A stretch of 64,000 bases of DNA from Cellvibrionaceae bacterium (GTDB taxonomy: Bacteria; Pseudomonadota; Gammaproteobacteria; Pseudomonadales; Cellvibrionaceae). Numbering within the stretch: the stretch's first letter is position 1; every line of letters begins with the position of its first letter. Below the pieces are notes generated by a model. The model saw only the letters and a program-made list of their open reading frames with translations, made no database searches and was not told the DNA's origin. The stretch covers positions 1-64,000 of the forward strand of contig JAGKWU010000020.1 of the NCBI GenBank assembly GCA_021151695.1, written 5' to 3'. Below, piece after piece: positions 17,965 through 26,612 of this stretch. The position numbers were made by a program, and so were the translations under genes.

Positions 17965-18741
17965 TCATCTCGCAGAGTGTCCAAGATCATCCTGCATTTC
18001 GTCCTGGATGCGATTGCTCAATTGATTGAGCGACATAATCAAACAAATGACCAACAGCAACATGCTGGCACAGAAGATAAATAAACCCATCGTCATGGGG
18101 GTCATGGAATTTTCAATAATGGTTTGGTCGGCGTCATGGTTGTGCGTCATGGTCATAGCGGCCATGCCTGTATAGTGCATACCGCAAACTGCTATAGCCA
18201 TAACAATGGCGCTGGCAAACATGATGCCCGAGCCTTTCAAATTCACCGCGAGCCAAAGTGCGACTGTTGCTGCCACCACGGCAATTACAATGGATACACC
18301 GACTAATACGGGGTTGTAAGACATGGTGCTGCCTGGCATTACCATGGCCTCCATACCCAGATAGTGCATGCTGGCTACGCCCAGACCGGCAAATATTCCA
18401 GCGCCTATCAGGCGAATAAAAGAAAACTTGCCAGTTACCGCTATATAGACACCTATGCCCATGGCAATTATTGCAATGAGCAGGGACACAAAGGTAAGGC
18501 CAGGTTTGTAACCTATATCCATGTTGACCTGATAGGCCAGCATGCCAATGAAGTGCATTGTCCAGATGGCACCGCCGCCGAGTGAAACCGCTGCTGCAAA
18601 TATCCAGAGCATTGACGGCCCGTTGGGAGATGACCTCATACCATTGGTAATTTGCAGGCCGGTAAATGATCCGAACACTGAAATGAGAAATGATAGTGAA
18701 ACCAGAAACCAATTATAGGTTGCTTCCATTTCCATGGTCAT
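17965..18741 (-). CDS. MHYT-domain integral membrane protein
   Basis: A 258-residue protein with seven hydrophobic segments and three MHYT-type motifs: MHFIGM, MHYLGM and MHYTGM, each at a helix end. MHYT domains were proposed to bind copper and sense O2, CO or NO. Most known ones carry GGDEF, EAL or kinase output domains; this one ends with a ~25-residue polar tail (NQLSNRIQDEMQDDLGHS) and has no output domain, so it may signal through a partner. A TMTHNHDAD segment after the third motif adds more possible metal ligands. An ATG two codons later (18735) has better spacing from agaggg. It is divergent from the chemosensory cluster. Confidence 0.85.
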   Translation of the reverse strand: MTMEMEATYNWFLVSLSFLISVFGSFTGLQITNGMRSSPNGPSMLWIFAAAVSLGGGAIWTMHFIGMLAYQVNMDIGYKPGLTFVSLLIAIIAMGIGVYIAVTGKFSFIRLIGAGIFAGLGVASMHYLGMEAMVMPGSTMSYNPVLVGVSIVIAVVAATVALWLAVNLKGSGIMFASAIVMAIAVCGMHYTGMAAMTMTHNHDADQTIIENSMTPMTMGLFIFCASMLLLVICLIMSLNQLSNRIQDEMQDDLGHSAR

Positions 18742-19188
18742 GCCCTCTTAGCGCAAGTTGACGATAATTAATTAGATATCGGATACGGATTTTGTTGCAC
18801 GTGCCCGCCCCGTTAAAAGAATTCTAGTTAGCCGCTTGCAATGCTAATAGATTAATTATTCATAAATTTTTATGAAAAAAATAAATTTGAACTTATAAAT
18901 TTATTGCGATAAGAAAGTGTGATCTGACGCAAAATTTATTCTTTAGGGCTCTTAAATCACTGTTATTTAAAGGGTTTACCGTTTGCGCGAAACGGGTAAA
19001 AAAAATAATTTGTCGCGTGTGTCTTCTAAATGTCACATTAGTTAATAAAATATGGCGTCCGTGCCAAACAGTTTTATGCGCCACTATTTTTTGTCGGCTT
19101 TTTTGCAAATTGCCGGAATGTCGACCTGTTCTACACTCTAGCTGTATCCGCAAGCCGCACGACGGATAGCGCGGTTAATGCAAACAGC
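18742..19188. other. Divergent AT-rich control region of the signalling block
   Basis: About 445 bases between the MHYT-hypX operon and the chemosensory cluster. The middle is AT-rich. An imperfect palindrome tttaccgttt-gcgcg-aaacgggtaaa lies at 18975-19000 and could be an operator, since no T-run follows it on either strand in the right place for a terminator. A possible sigma-70 promoter toward the right is ttgccg (19110-19115), 16 bases, tacact (19132-19137). No gene is visible. Confidence 0.4.
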
Positions 19189-20094
19189 ATGGGAGAAAAC
19201 ACAGTGGTTCAAGCGTCATCCACAAAACAGCCAGGTAAATTATTTGAAGTTGCTGTCATAGGAGCTGGCGATAGCGACTTGGAAATCTTTGAACGAATTT
19301 TTGGTATTACGCGTTATCGTGCGCGGCAATATCAACTAAAAGTCGCGAACGAAAAAAGCTCAATCGTCGAATTGGAAGCCATAGCCTCGGCTGACATTTT
19401 TGTCGTTAATATGCATAACCCCAATGCCATCAGATGCTGGCACAAGGTTTCTTCTTATATAGCTGCCGAACACCGCAGGCCCGTACTTAAAATTTCCAAA
19501 GTGGTTCCCACATCGCAAGCGGGTTCAGAATTTACTATTTCCTGGCCAATTAATCCTGCCAAGATGCTGCAGTCTCTCGATAACTATACGATTCGTCACC
19601 TGCACTATTATCCCGAATTTGAAATTGGCTCTGAGCAGGAACTTACCTCGGATACGGTTAAAAATATTAAGGCCATCAATTTAAGTACTCAGGCCCAGCA
19701 AGGCAGCTCGCAGGAACAGCAGGTACGTGTGCTAATTGCTGATGATAGCCTTACTGTCCGCCGCCAATTGAAAATGGAGTTTGACATGATGAGCGCGCAG
19801 CTCAGGGCTGTGGCTGATGGTGAAGCTGCTGTTCAGGCCGCTGAACAGGAAAAATTCGACGTGATTTTTCTTGATGTGGTTATGCCTGGTATGGATGGCT
19901 ACGCCGCCTGTAAAAGTATCAAGCGCACCAGCCTCAATAAAAATACGCCGGTGGTAATGCTCACCAGTAAATCTTCCAGCTTTGATAAATTCAAAGGCAT
20001 GCTTGCTGGCTGCGACACCTATTTAACCAAACCTATTAATCACAACGAATTTAAACAGGTGACCGAAAAACACCTGAATAAAACCAATCACTGA
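19189..20094 (+). CDS. Pseudoreceiver-receiver response regulator
   Basis: A 301-residue protein. Residues ~185-300 are a full receiver: VLIADDSLTVRR, phospho-acceptor Asp229 in FLDVVMPGMDG, MLTSK and LTKPIN, most like PilG/PilH. Residues ~17-145 look like a second, degenerate receiver: the beta-1 acidic pair is missing (VAVIGAGDSD), the Asp position reads FVVNMH, and the KP motif reads SWPINPAKM. There is no DNA-binding or enzymatic output. The start could also be GTG at 19204, which has gggag eight bases before it. It is first in a co-directional run with the other chemosensory genes. The pseudoreceiver reading is inference from pattern. Confidence 0.75.
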   Translation: MGENTVVQASSTKQPGKLFEVAVIGAGDSDLEIFERIFGITRYRARQYQLKVANEKSSIVELEAIASADIFVVNMHNPNAIRCWHKVSSYIAAEHRRPVLKISKVVPTSQAGSEFTISWPINPAKMLQSLDNYTIRHLHYYPEFEIGSEQELTSDTVKNIKAINLSTQAQQGSSQEQQVRVLIADDSLTVRRQLKMEFDMMSAQLRAVADGEAAVQAAEQEKFDVIFLDVVMPGMDGYAACKSIKRTSLNKNTPVVMLTSKSSSFDKFKGMLAGCDTYLTKPINHNEFKQVTEKHLNKTNH

Positions 20095-20115
20095 TGTCGC
20101 TCAAAGGAGACGTTT

Positions 20116-20478
20116 ATGAAACCTAATCGCGTAATGATTGTGGATGATTCCCCAGTGGAGTTGCAGCACTTAAAAGAAATAGTGTCCGATGCTGGCTATC
20201 AGGTGATTACCGCTGTTAATGGCCAGGAGGCCTATGAGAAAGCCAAAACCTATCGTCCCGACGTGATTTTAATGGATGTGGTTATGGAAGGTGTTGATGG
20301 CTTCGAGGCCTGTCGCAACATTACTGGCGATAAAGATCTCAGCGCAATCCCGGTAGTATTTGTCACCAGTAAAAACCAGCGCGCTGATAGAGTCTGGGGC
20401 GAGCTGCAGGGGGGCAGGGCGATGATCAGCAAGCCCTACACGCAGGAACAAATTCTCGACACTATTGCTGCGCTTTAA
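20116..20478 (+). CDS. Single-domain response regulator, PilH-like
   Basis: A 120-residue receiver with all catalytic residues: IVDD near the N-terminus, phospho-acceptor Asp54 in LMDVVMEGVDG, Thr in FVTSK, and Lys in ISKPYT. Stand-alone receivers of this type are CheY/PilH proteins that take phosphate from CheA. A strong aaaggag precedes the ATG, 21 bases after the previous stop. The QRADRVWGELQGG segment is typical of the PilH group. It is likely either the output regulator or a phosphate sink for the CheA encoded downstream. Confidence 0.85.
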   Translation: MKPNRVMIVDDSPVELQHLKEIVSDAGYQVITAVNGQEAYEKAKTYRPDVILMDVVMEGVDGFEACRNITGDKDLSAIPVVFVTSKNQRADRVWGELQGGRAMISKPYTQEQILDTIAAL

Positions 20479-20495
20479 GATCGGTAATCTGCGAC

Positions 20496-21122
20496 GTGGA
20501 GCAACATACTGACTCTGTGCAATTGGTTGATGGCATTGGGCAGCTTCAAGAAACTGAAGTTGCTCAAGACAATCTGATCAGTGCGCTTAATAAATTGCGA
20601 TATCGCGAACTGGATGGCTTGTTTTTGGAGTCACCACAGCAGCAACAAAATGTCGCCCAACCTTATTTTGGATTTTCTATCAATGGTGAGGAATTTGTGG
20701 TGAGCGCCCGGCACTTTTGTGAGGTGTTCTGCGATATTCCAGTAGCGCCATTACCTAACTCTCCCGATATTTTGCTGGGGCTCGTTAACTTGCGTGGCCT
20801 GCTGTTGCCCGTCTATCAATTACATAGTTATTTGACGGGGAATGCCCCTGCCGCAAACGGGCAAAAAACATCTCGAAAAAAAATTGTGCTGGTTATTGGT
20901 AAAGGCGAGCGGGCCGTAGGCTTGCTAATTGATAGCTTACCAGTATCGCTCTCTATAGCCTTGCCATCGGCGACGGATGCATCCCGATCGCAGGCGGTAC
21001 CACATCCACAGTTGCCAGAACTTGCCCAGGTTTATCTATTACCAGACAGAACATTGGCGGAGCTCGCTGTGGAGCCATTGCCAGAGCGTTTGTTGTTGAT
21101 GGCGAGTGAAAGTAGTAGCTGA
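20496..21122 (+). CDS. CheW-like adaptor, PilI-like
   Basis: A 208-residue protein with a CheW domain at about residues 60-190 (YFGFSINGEEFVV, LPNSPDILLGLVNLRGLLLPVYQL, KIVLVIGKGERAVGLLID). It should couple the MCP to CheA. Translation starts at a GTG (20496) after a gap of 17 bases, with ggt/gcgacgt-poor binding, so coupling to the previous gene is likely. The N-terminal ~55 residues are polar and Gln-rich and not part of the fold. Confidence 0.82.
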   Translation: MEQHTDSVQLVDGIGQLQETEVAQDNLISALNKLRYRELDGLFLESPQQQQNVAQPYFGFSINGEEFVVSARHFCEVFCDIPVAPLPNSPDILLGLVNLRGLLLPVYQLHSYLTGNAPAANGQKTSRKKIVLVIGKGERAVGLLIDSLPVSLSIALPSATDASRSQAVPHPQLPELAQVYLLPDRTLAELAVEPLPERLLLMASESSS

Positions 21123-21183
21123 TGTGGAAAATAACTATCTCTATGTTTAAAAATTGCGTTTGCCCTTGCGATGGAGTGAGATG

Positions 21184-23124
21184 ATGAAAAACTTATCGGG
21201 GATTAAAATATCCCACAAGATCAGTAGTTTGATGATTGGCCTGGTAGCCGGCTTTCTGTTGATGGCGGTGGCCTATTACGCGCAGATCGCCTCGGAAAAA
21301 ACAATTGCCGATGCTAACAGCAATCTCAAAACCATTGAGCAGTTGATTGCATCGACACTCAGTTCGGCAACTGAGATACGTACTGCAACGCCGAGCTATT
21401 TGGATACCAGTGACGAGCAGGCGCTCAATTATTTTCGCGCTGGAAAAACCCAGATTCAAGAGACGCTCAATAGCCTTGGTGCGCTCAATTTACGTTTTGT
21501 AAATACGACAGCGCTGGCTACCGCAAAATCAGCGTTGAAAGCGCTTGATGAAAAAATCAATCAGATAGTAGCTGCCAAGGCAGAGATAGATAAAGACGCT
21601 ACCCGTCGCGATACTGCCAAGGCTGAACTCAGCGATATGATTGTTACCATGACAGCCAGCCTGCAAGATTATCGCCGCCTGGCCGACGCCAACGTCAAGC
21701 GCCGTGTAGAACAGGCCGAGCGCGAATTAAATATAGCGCGCACCATGTTTGCGGCTGTACTTTTTTTAACAGCGATAGGCACAACCCTGGGTTTGTTCTT
21801 TATTTATCGCAGTATCGTACTTCCGTTGTGGCACATGCAGAGCATCATTGCGCAACAAAACCGCGGTAATGACCAGGCACGTGTAACTGTTCGGGCGAGT
21901 GATGAGCTGGGTGATCTGGGGCGCGCATTTAACCGTCTGCTAGATGAACGTATTCGTGTACTGGCAGAGCAATCGCAAGAGAACGAAACACTCAACACTT
22001 CTATTATCGGTTTGATTCGCGCGCTGGGCACTATTGCGAAAAAAGACTTGTCCATCAAAGTGCCCGTTTCAGCAGACGTGACAGGCACTATTTCCGACGC
22101 CGTGAATCTTCTTACATCGGAAACTGCGCGCACCTTGCATCAGGTGAAGGGGTATTCGGAAAAAATTAATTACATTTCGGATCAACTGCAGGCTCAATCT
22201 GCGGTGGTGCTTGAGGTTGCGGAAGAAGAGCGTTCGCAAGTGGCGGATACGGTGACGGCACTCGATCAGTCAGCTAAAACCATGACCGATGTGGCAAGGG
22301 AGGCTCGCACGGCAAACAGTATTGCATCCTCTGCTATTGATTTTACATTGCGTGCCCAGCAATCAGTAACGCAAACCGTAGAGGGCATTCAGGCAATTCG
22401 GTCTACCATTTCTGAAACGGAAAAACGTATCAAGCGCCTGGGGGATCGCTCCCAGGAAATTACCAGTATCGTAAACCTGATTAATACTATCGCTGAACGT
22501 ACGCATATTCTCGCGCTCAATGCGAGTATGCATGCTGCATCTGCAGGTGAAGCGGGTAAAGGTTTTGCGGTGGTAGCAGAAGAGGTTCAACGTTTGGCGG
22601 AAAACGCCCGCGGCGCAACCTCGGAAATTTCGGCGATGGTAAATAACATTCGCGTGGAAACATCCGACACCGTAAATATTATGAACAAGCTGATCACCCA
22701 GGTAGCTGATGGTACACGCCTGGCGGAAGATTCCGGTCAACGTATGCATGAAACTGAGGCCGCTACGCGGCAGCTGGTGAACCACGTAAAATCTATTGCG
22801 GTCAATTCCATGAACCAGGCCAACATGGCCAACCGGGTACGCGATCGCGCCAACCTTATTACACAATCCACCGAAAAAACCCACGGCAAGCTTGAAGAGC
22901 AACGCTTGCAAACTGATGAGTTAAAAAATTACGCAACGTCGTTGGTGGAGCGTGTAAATGTATTTACCTTGCCAGAATTCCGCGCTGAAAATCGCCAGGT
23001 GGACACGCGTAACCTGACGTCGTCAATTGTTCAGCCACAACCTACCGCTAACCAACTTCATTTGGAAAAAATTGCGTTGGGCCAGATGCCTGCTGAGCAA
23101 AACCAGCAGGCAAAAATTGCGTGA
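21184..23124 (+). CDS. Methyl-accepting chemotaxis protein, PilJ-like
   Basis: A transmembrane chemoreceptor of about 646 residues. TM1 is near residues 18-35 and TM2 near 200-220, with a ~165-residue helical periplasmic domain between. A HAMP domain follows, then a cytoplasmic coiled coil whose tip reads ERTHILALNASMHAASAGEAGKGFAVVAEEVQRLAE, the PilJ form of the hairpin (canonical MCPs have QTNLLALNAAIEAARAGE). The ATG at 21184 has ggag seven bases upstream; ATG 21181 is too close. No CheR-binding pentapeptide is present at the C-terminus, and no cheR or cheB lies nearby. The signal it senses is unknown. Confidence 0.87.
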   Translation: MKNLSGIKISHKISSLMIGLVAGFLLMAVAYYAQIASEKTIADANSNLKTIEQLIASTLSSATEIRTATPSYLDTSDEQALNYFRAGKTQIQETLNSLGALNLRFVNTTALATAKSALKALDEKINQIVAAKAEIDKDATRRDTAKAELSDMIVTMTASLQDYRRLADANVKRRVEQAERELNIARTMFAAVLFLTAIGTTLGLFFIYRSIVLPLWHMQSIIAQQNRGNDQARVTVRASDELGDLGRAFNRLLDERIRVLAEQSQENETLNTSIIGLIRALGTIAKKDLSIKVPVSADVTGTISDAVNLLTSETARTLHQVKGYSEKINYISDQLQAQSAVVLEVAEEERSQVADTVTALDQSAKTMTDVAREARTANSIASSAIDFTLRAQQSVTQTVEGIQAIRSTISETEKRIKRLGDRSQEITSIVNLINTIAERTHILALNASMHAASAGEAGKGFAVVAEEVQRLAENARGATSEISAMVNNIRVETSDTVNIMNKLITQVADGTRLAEDSGQRMHETEAATRQLVNHVKSIAVNSMNQANMANRVRDRANLITQSTEKTHGKLEEQRLQTDELKNYATSLVERVNVFTLPEFRAENRQVDTRNLTSSIVQPQPTANQLHLEKIALGQMPAEQNQQAKIA

Positions 23125-23147
23125 GTCCAATATTTCGGGGGCGATAG

Positions 23148-26057
23148 GTGATAGCGAATAACAAAGTCACTGCCGAACAGCAGGAATTGCTCTCCATGCT
23201 CATGGGCGAGCTGCAGGGATTGTTGGAGTTGACGCTCGCCGGTGGAGCAGGTGACACAGAGCAATTGCAAACCACCGCTGAGGCGCTGGATAATTTTTCC
23301 AATGCGGCAGAGCTGATTGGGTTGGAAGGTCTGGCCGTTGCCTGGCGTTGTCTGCGTGATAATTTTCATGCGCTCGCTAAAGAAAGTGTGACGGATGATC
23401 AGCAATTATTGATCGACTCCTGGATTATGTATTTTCTGGATGTGTTGCAGCAGCTGATGGATGGTGCGGTATCCAATGATACCGTCAACGCGCTTGTGAC
23501 CTTTTTGACCAACGGGAATTGGCCTTTACCCATGCCCGGACAGGCCAGCGAAAATCTGGCGATACAATTGCAGACGGCACAGGTTGCCGTTGTTGAGGAA
23601 CCGGCCAATCAGCTGCCCGTTACAGCGGATGCAGCCATGCTAACGTTGGTACCGGGCGAACATATCAATCCGGATTTATTCGAGGGATTGATGATCGAAT
23701 TGCCTGGCCAGGTCGTGCAATTTTCCCAATACCTCAACGAATTTATCCTAAGTCATCAACCGGACTCTCTCGCTGCCGCGCAACGCATCGCGCATACGTT
23801 GAAAGGTGCAGGCAATGTGGTGGGTATTAGTGGCTTGGCGAATTTTATGCATTTCAGCGAGGATTTGCTGGAAGAAATAAGTCGCCATCAAGAGCCGCTC
23901 ACCGGCGCATTGCAACAATTGCTAATGGATATGGGCGATACGCTGGCCTCCATGTTCGATAATTTGATTGAGGGTACGCAAGGTGATATTGCCGACCAAC
24001 TCAATATCCTGCAGCGGGTGCTCGACGCTTACCATGGGGTTCGCGGTAATGATTTGGCCGCATATGCTCCTGCCGATATTACTGTTCAACCCCTTAGGCC
24101 ACCATCTCGAGCAGCCGCTATTGAGGCGGAGGTTGAAGGCCCGGCGCCGGTTGCCAATCTGCAAGAATCACTCGCCGCGCATTTGCGTATTAAAGAAGAT
24201 ACCGCCCAGGATTTATTGCGCCTTGCCGGTGAGAGCGCCATTTCAACCAACCGCTTGCAGACACAGGTTCAGGATGTGAAGGCGCAACTGCAACATATCG
24301 GTCAGTTGCACAATAAATTGACGCATTTGACGGAAGAGTTTGGTTACCTGATTGAGGTGCGCGAGCTTTTCAGTGCGCGAGCGAAAGCCCGCGGTGATGT
24401 TAACTCAGCGGAACTGGACCCACTGGAACTGGATAGATACAACGAATTGCACAGCTTTTTTCATCAGCTGCAGGAGTTTGCTGTTGACACCCGCGATGCT
24501 ATTTACCAAACCCAGGGACAATTGCGCGCACTGGAAGATTTGACCTACGAGCAACAGGTTACTAATCGTGCGAGTCAGAACCACTTGCTGGAAATGCGCA
24601 TGGTTCCGGTCAGCAATTTTTCTGCCCGCTTCGAGCGCTGTGTTCGTCAGGCTTGCCGTCTTACCGGCAAGCAAGCGCGTTTTGTATTGCGCGGTGGTGA
24701 GACCATGATCGATAGTCGTCTGCTCAATAAGTTGGTAGATCCATTGATGCATTTGTTGCGCAATGCGGTAGATCACGGCATAGAACCAGCTGACAAGCGC
24801 GAGCGGTGCGGTAAATCTGCCGAGGGCAGCATTGAACTCAGTTTTACCTTGCAAGGCCAGGCTATTTTGGTGCGCGTTCGCGATGATGGATCAGGCCTTG
24901 ATCTTGCACGTATCGCGCATAAAGCTCATGAGTTGGGCTTAACACCACCGGGAGAGCAAGACTCTGATATCAATAAGCAATGGCTTAAACAAATTATTTT
25001 TGCCGCAGGCTTTTCCACGCGTGATCAGGTTAGCCAAACCTCCGGGCGCGGTATTGGTTTGGATATGGTGGCTGATCGACTGGGTGAAATGAAAGGTCGT
25101 ATTAATGTTGATAGCCAGCCGCAACAGGGTTGTGAATTTACCTTGCGTTTACCCATGCCGATGATTGCGGAGCAGGGGTTATTGGTGGCCAGCGGCAAAC
25201 ACAGGTTAGCCATAGCGGCTCGCGGTATAGAGCAGTTGTTATTTTTGGAGGAGGATGCGCTTAGCAATCAGGGGGAGCACCTTCGCTATGAATTTAATCA
25301 GCAGCAAATAGAAGTTTTCCATCTCGCCCAATTGGCAATGCTGCCCGAAACTCTGGCGATTAATACCATGGATGCCCACGCCTTGTTGGTAGTGGAAGCC
25401 AGCCCGGGCCAATTGGTCGGCGTGCTTGTCGAGCGCGTAATTGCCAGCCGTGAAATGGTGGTTAAGCCGCTCACTGCTTTTACACCTCCGGTGCCAGGTG
25501 TGTTGGGGGCGACTATTCTCGGTGACGGTGAAGTAGCGCCTGTTCTGGATATTCAACAATTGGTGGCCGATATGCTCAGCGCCGGTGCTGGTGCAATGGA
25601 TTGGATGCAACAGAGCATGCGCATTAGCCAGCAGACCATGGCTGATAAACCCATGGCGTTGATTGTGGACGATTCGCTCAGCACGCGCCGTTCACTTGCG
25701 CAGTTTGTGGGTGATATGGGAATGGAAGTCTATACCGCGAAAGATGGCTTTGAAGCGATTGAGTTTATGCAAGAGCAAACGCCCAGCATCATTTTGGTCG
25801 ATATGGAAATGCCGCGTATGAATGGTCTTGAATTAACGGCACACGTTCGCGCCAACGATACGACTCGCCATATTCCCGTCATCATGATTACTTCCCGCAA
25901 TACTGAAAAACATCGCAACCTGGCCGCCGCCGCCGGGGTAAATACCTATTTGAATAAACCCTTCTCGGAAGAAGAGCTGCTTCACCATATTCAGGATTCA
26001 ATGCATCTATCTCAAGCACAGGCGCAGTCACAGGTACATGGATATGACGGACGATAA
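23148..26057 (+). CDS. CheA-type hybrid histidine kinase (ChpA-like)
   Basis: A 969-residue kinase. Residues ~5-115 resemble an Hpt domain that lost its His (LDNFSNAAELIGLEGL where HTLKGAAE would stand). A second Hpt has the phospho-acceptor His216 in RIAHTLKGAGNVVG. Then come the dimerisation region, the ATPase with N box (HLLRNAVDHGIE), G1 (VRDDGSGLD) and G2 (TSGRGIGLDMV), a CheW domain (~690-810), and a receiver with Asp885 in LVDMEMPRMNG and Lys in LNKPF. This is a short version of Pseudomonas ChpA. The start is GTG 23148 with gggg before it. Its last 20 bases overlap the next gene. Confidence 0.9.
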   Translation: MIANNKVTAEQQELLSMLMGELQGLLELTLAGGAGDTEQLQTTAEALDNFSNAAELIGLEGLAVAWRCLRDNFHALAKESVTDDQQLLIDSWIMYFLDVLQQLMDGAVSNDTVNALVTFLTNGNWPLPMPGQASENLAIQLQTAQVAVVEEPANQLPVTADAAMLTLVPGEHINPDLFEGLMIELPGQVVQFSQYLNEFILSHQPDSLAAAQRIAHTLKGAGNVVGISGLANFMHFSEDLLEEISRHQEPLTGALQQLLMDMGDTLASMFDNLIEGTQGDIADQLNILQRVLDAYHGVRGNDLAAYAPADITVQPLRPPSRAAAIEAEVEGPAPVANLQESLAAHLRIKEDTAQDLLRLAGESAISTNRLQTQVQDVKAQLQHIGQLHNKLTHLTEEFGYLIEVRELFSARAKARGDVNSAELDPLELDRYNELHSFFHQLQEFAVDTRDAIYQTQGQLRALEDLTYEQQVTNRASQNHLLEMRMVPVSNFSARFERCVRQACRLTGKQARFVLRGGETMIDSRLLNKLVDPLMHLLRNAVDHGIEPADKRERCGKSAEGSIELSFTLQGQAILVRVRDDGSGLDLARIAHKAHELGLTPPGEQDSDINKQWLKQIIFAAGFSTRDQVSQTSGRGIGLDMVADRLGEMKGRINVDSQPQQGCEFTLRLPMPMIAEQGLLVASGKHRLAIAARGIEQLLFLEEDALSNQGEHLRYEFNQQQIEVFHLAQLAMLPETLAINTMDAHALLVVEASPGQLVGVLVERVIASREMVVKPLTAFTPPVPGVLGATILGDGEVAPVLDIQQLVADMLSAGAGAMDWMQQSMRISQQTMADKPMALIVDDSLSTRRSLAQFVGDMGMEVYTAKDGFEAIEFMQEQTPSIILVDMEMPRMNGLELTAHVRANDTTRHIPVIMITSRNTEKHRNLAAAAGVNTYLNKPFSEEELLHHIQDSMHLSQAQAQSQVHGYDGR

Positions 26058-26574
26058 AAATTTACACGCGGTGGCAAGCGGGACACAGGCACGCGATTCG
26101 CTCGTGTTAATCGATATGGCTGAAATACAATTTTTATTATCTGGCGATATTGTGTCGCTAGCTCCCATAGACCTGATGCAATTGACAGCTGATCAGATGC
26201 AACCGGCAGCGGATGAGCTTGCCTGTGGGTATCTGATGTTTGAAGACGAGTTGGTGCCTGTGTTCTCGCTTAATCGCAATTTGCAATTGCAAACGGTAGC
26301 GGACTCACGGTGTATTGCGCTGGCCATTTTGTCGGCAGGCTCCCAACGGTTCGGGTTGGCCTGCCTCAATGTGGAAAAACAGTCAGATGGTATGCCGGTG
26401 TTTTATCCGGTGCCTGTTTGTATGAGCAGTCGCAAACAACCCTTTAGCGAGTTTGCCGTCATCAATCAGCGGGCCGTGGGGTTAACCAGCGCAGCAGAAC
26501 TCTTGCGAGTGCTGCGCCTGCGCGGCGTCAACTTGTTGGGAAGGCAAACGGTAAAGCGGCAGGGTGCTTTTTAG
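26038..26574 (+). CDS. CheW-like protein
   Basis: A 178-residue protein overlapping the cheA end by 20 bases, so the two are translationally linked. Segments VLIDMAEIQFLLSG, GYLMFEDELVPVFSLNRNL and RFGLACLNVEK fit a divergent CheW fold. The position after CheA recalls chpC in the Pseudomonas Pil-Chp operon. It may start at ATG 26038 or 26044. Confidence 0.7.
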   Translation: MDMTDDKNLHAVASGTQARDSLVLIDMAEIQFLLSGDIVSLAPIDLMQLTADQMQPAADELACGYLMFEDELVPVFSLNRNLQLQTVADSRCIALAILSAGSQRFGLACLNVEKQSDGMPVFYPVPVCMSSRKQPFSEFAVINQRAVGLTSAAELLRVLRLRGVNLLGRQTVKRQGAF

Positions 26575-26612
26575 TGATTCGGCGACCGGCCGTTGAATAA
26601 TGGGGAAAATGC

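Noticed and set aside
18975..19000. Palindrome tttaccgttt-gcgcg-aaacgggtaaa as a terminator
   Set aside because: On neither strand does a T-run follow the stem, and it stands in a divergent promoter region; an operator is more likely but unproven.
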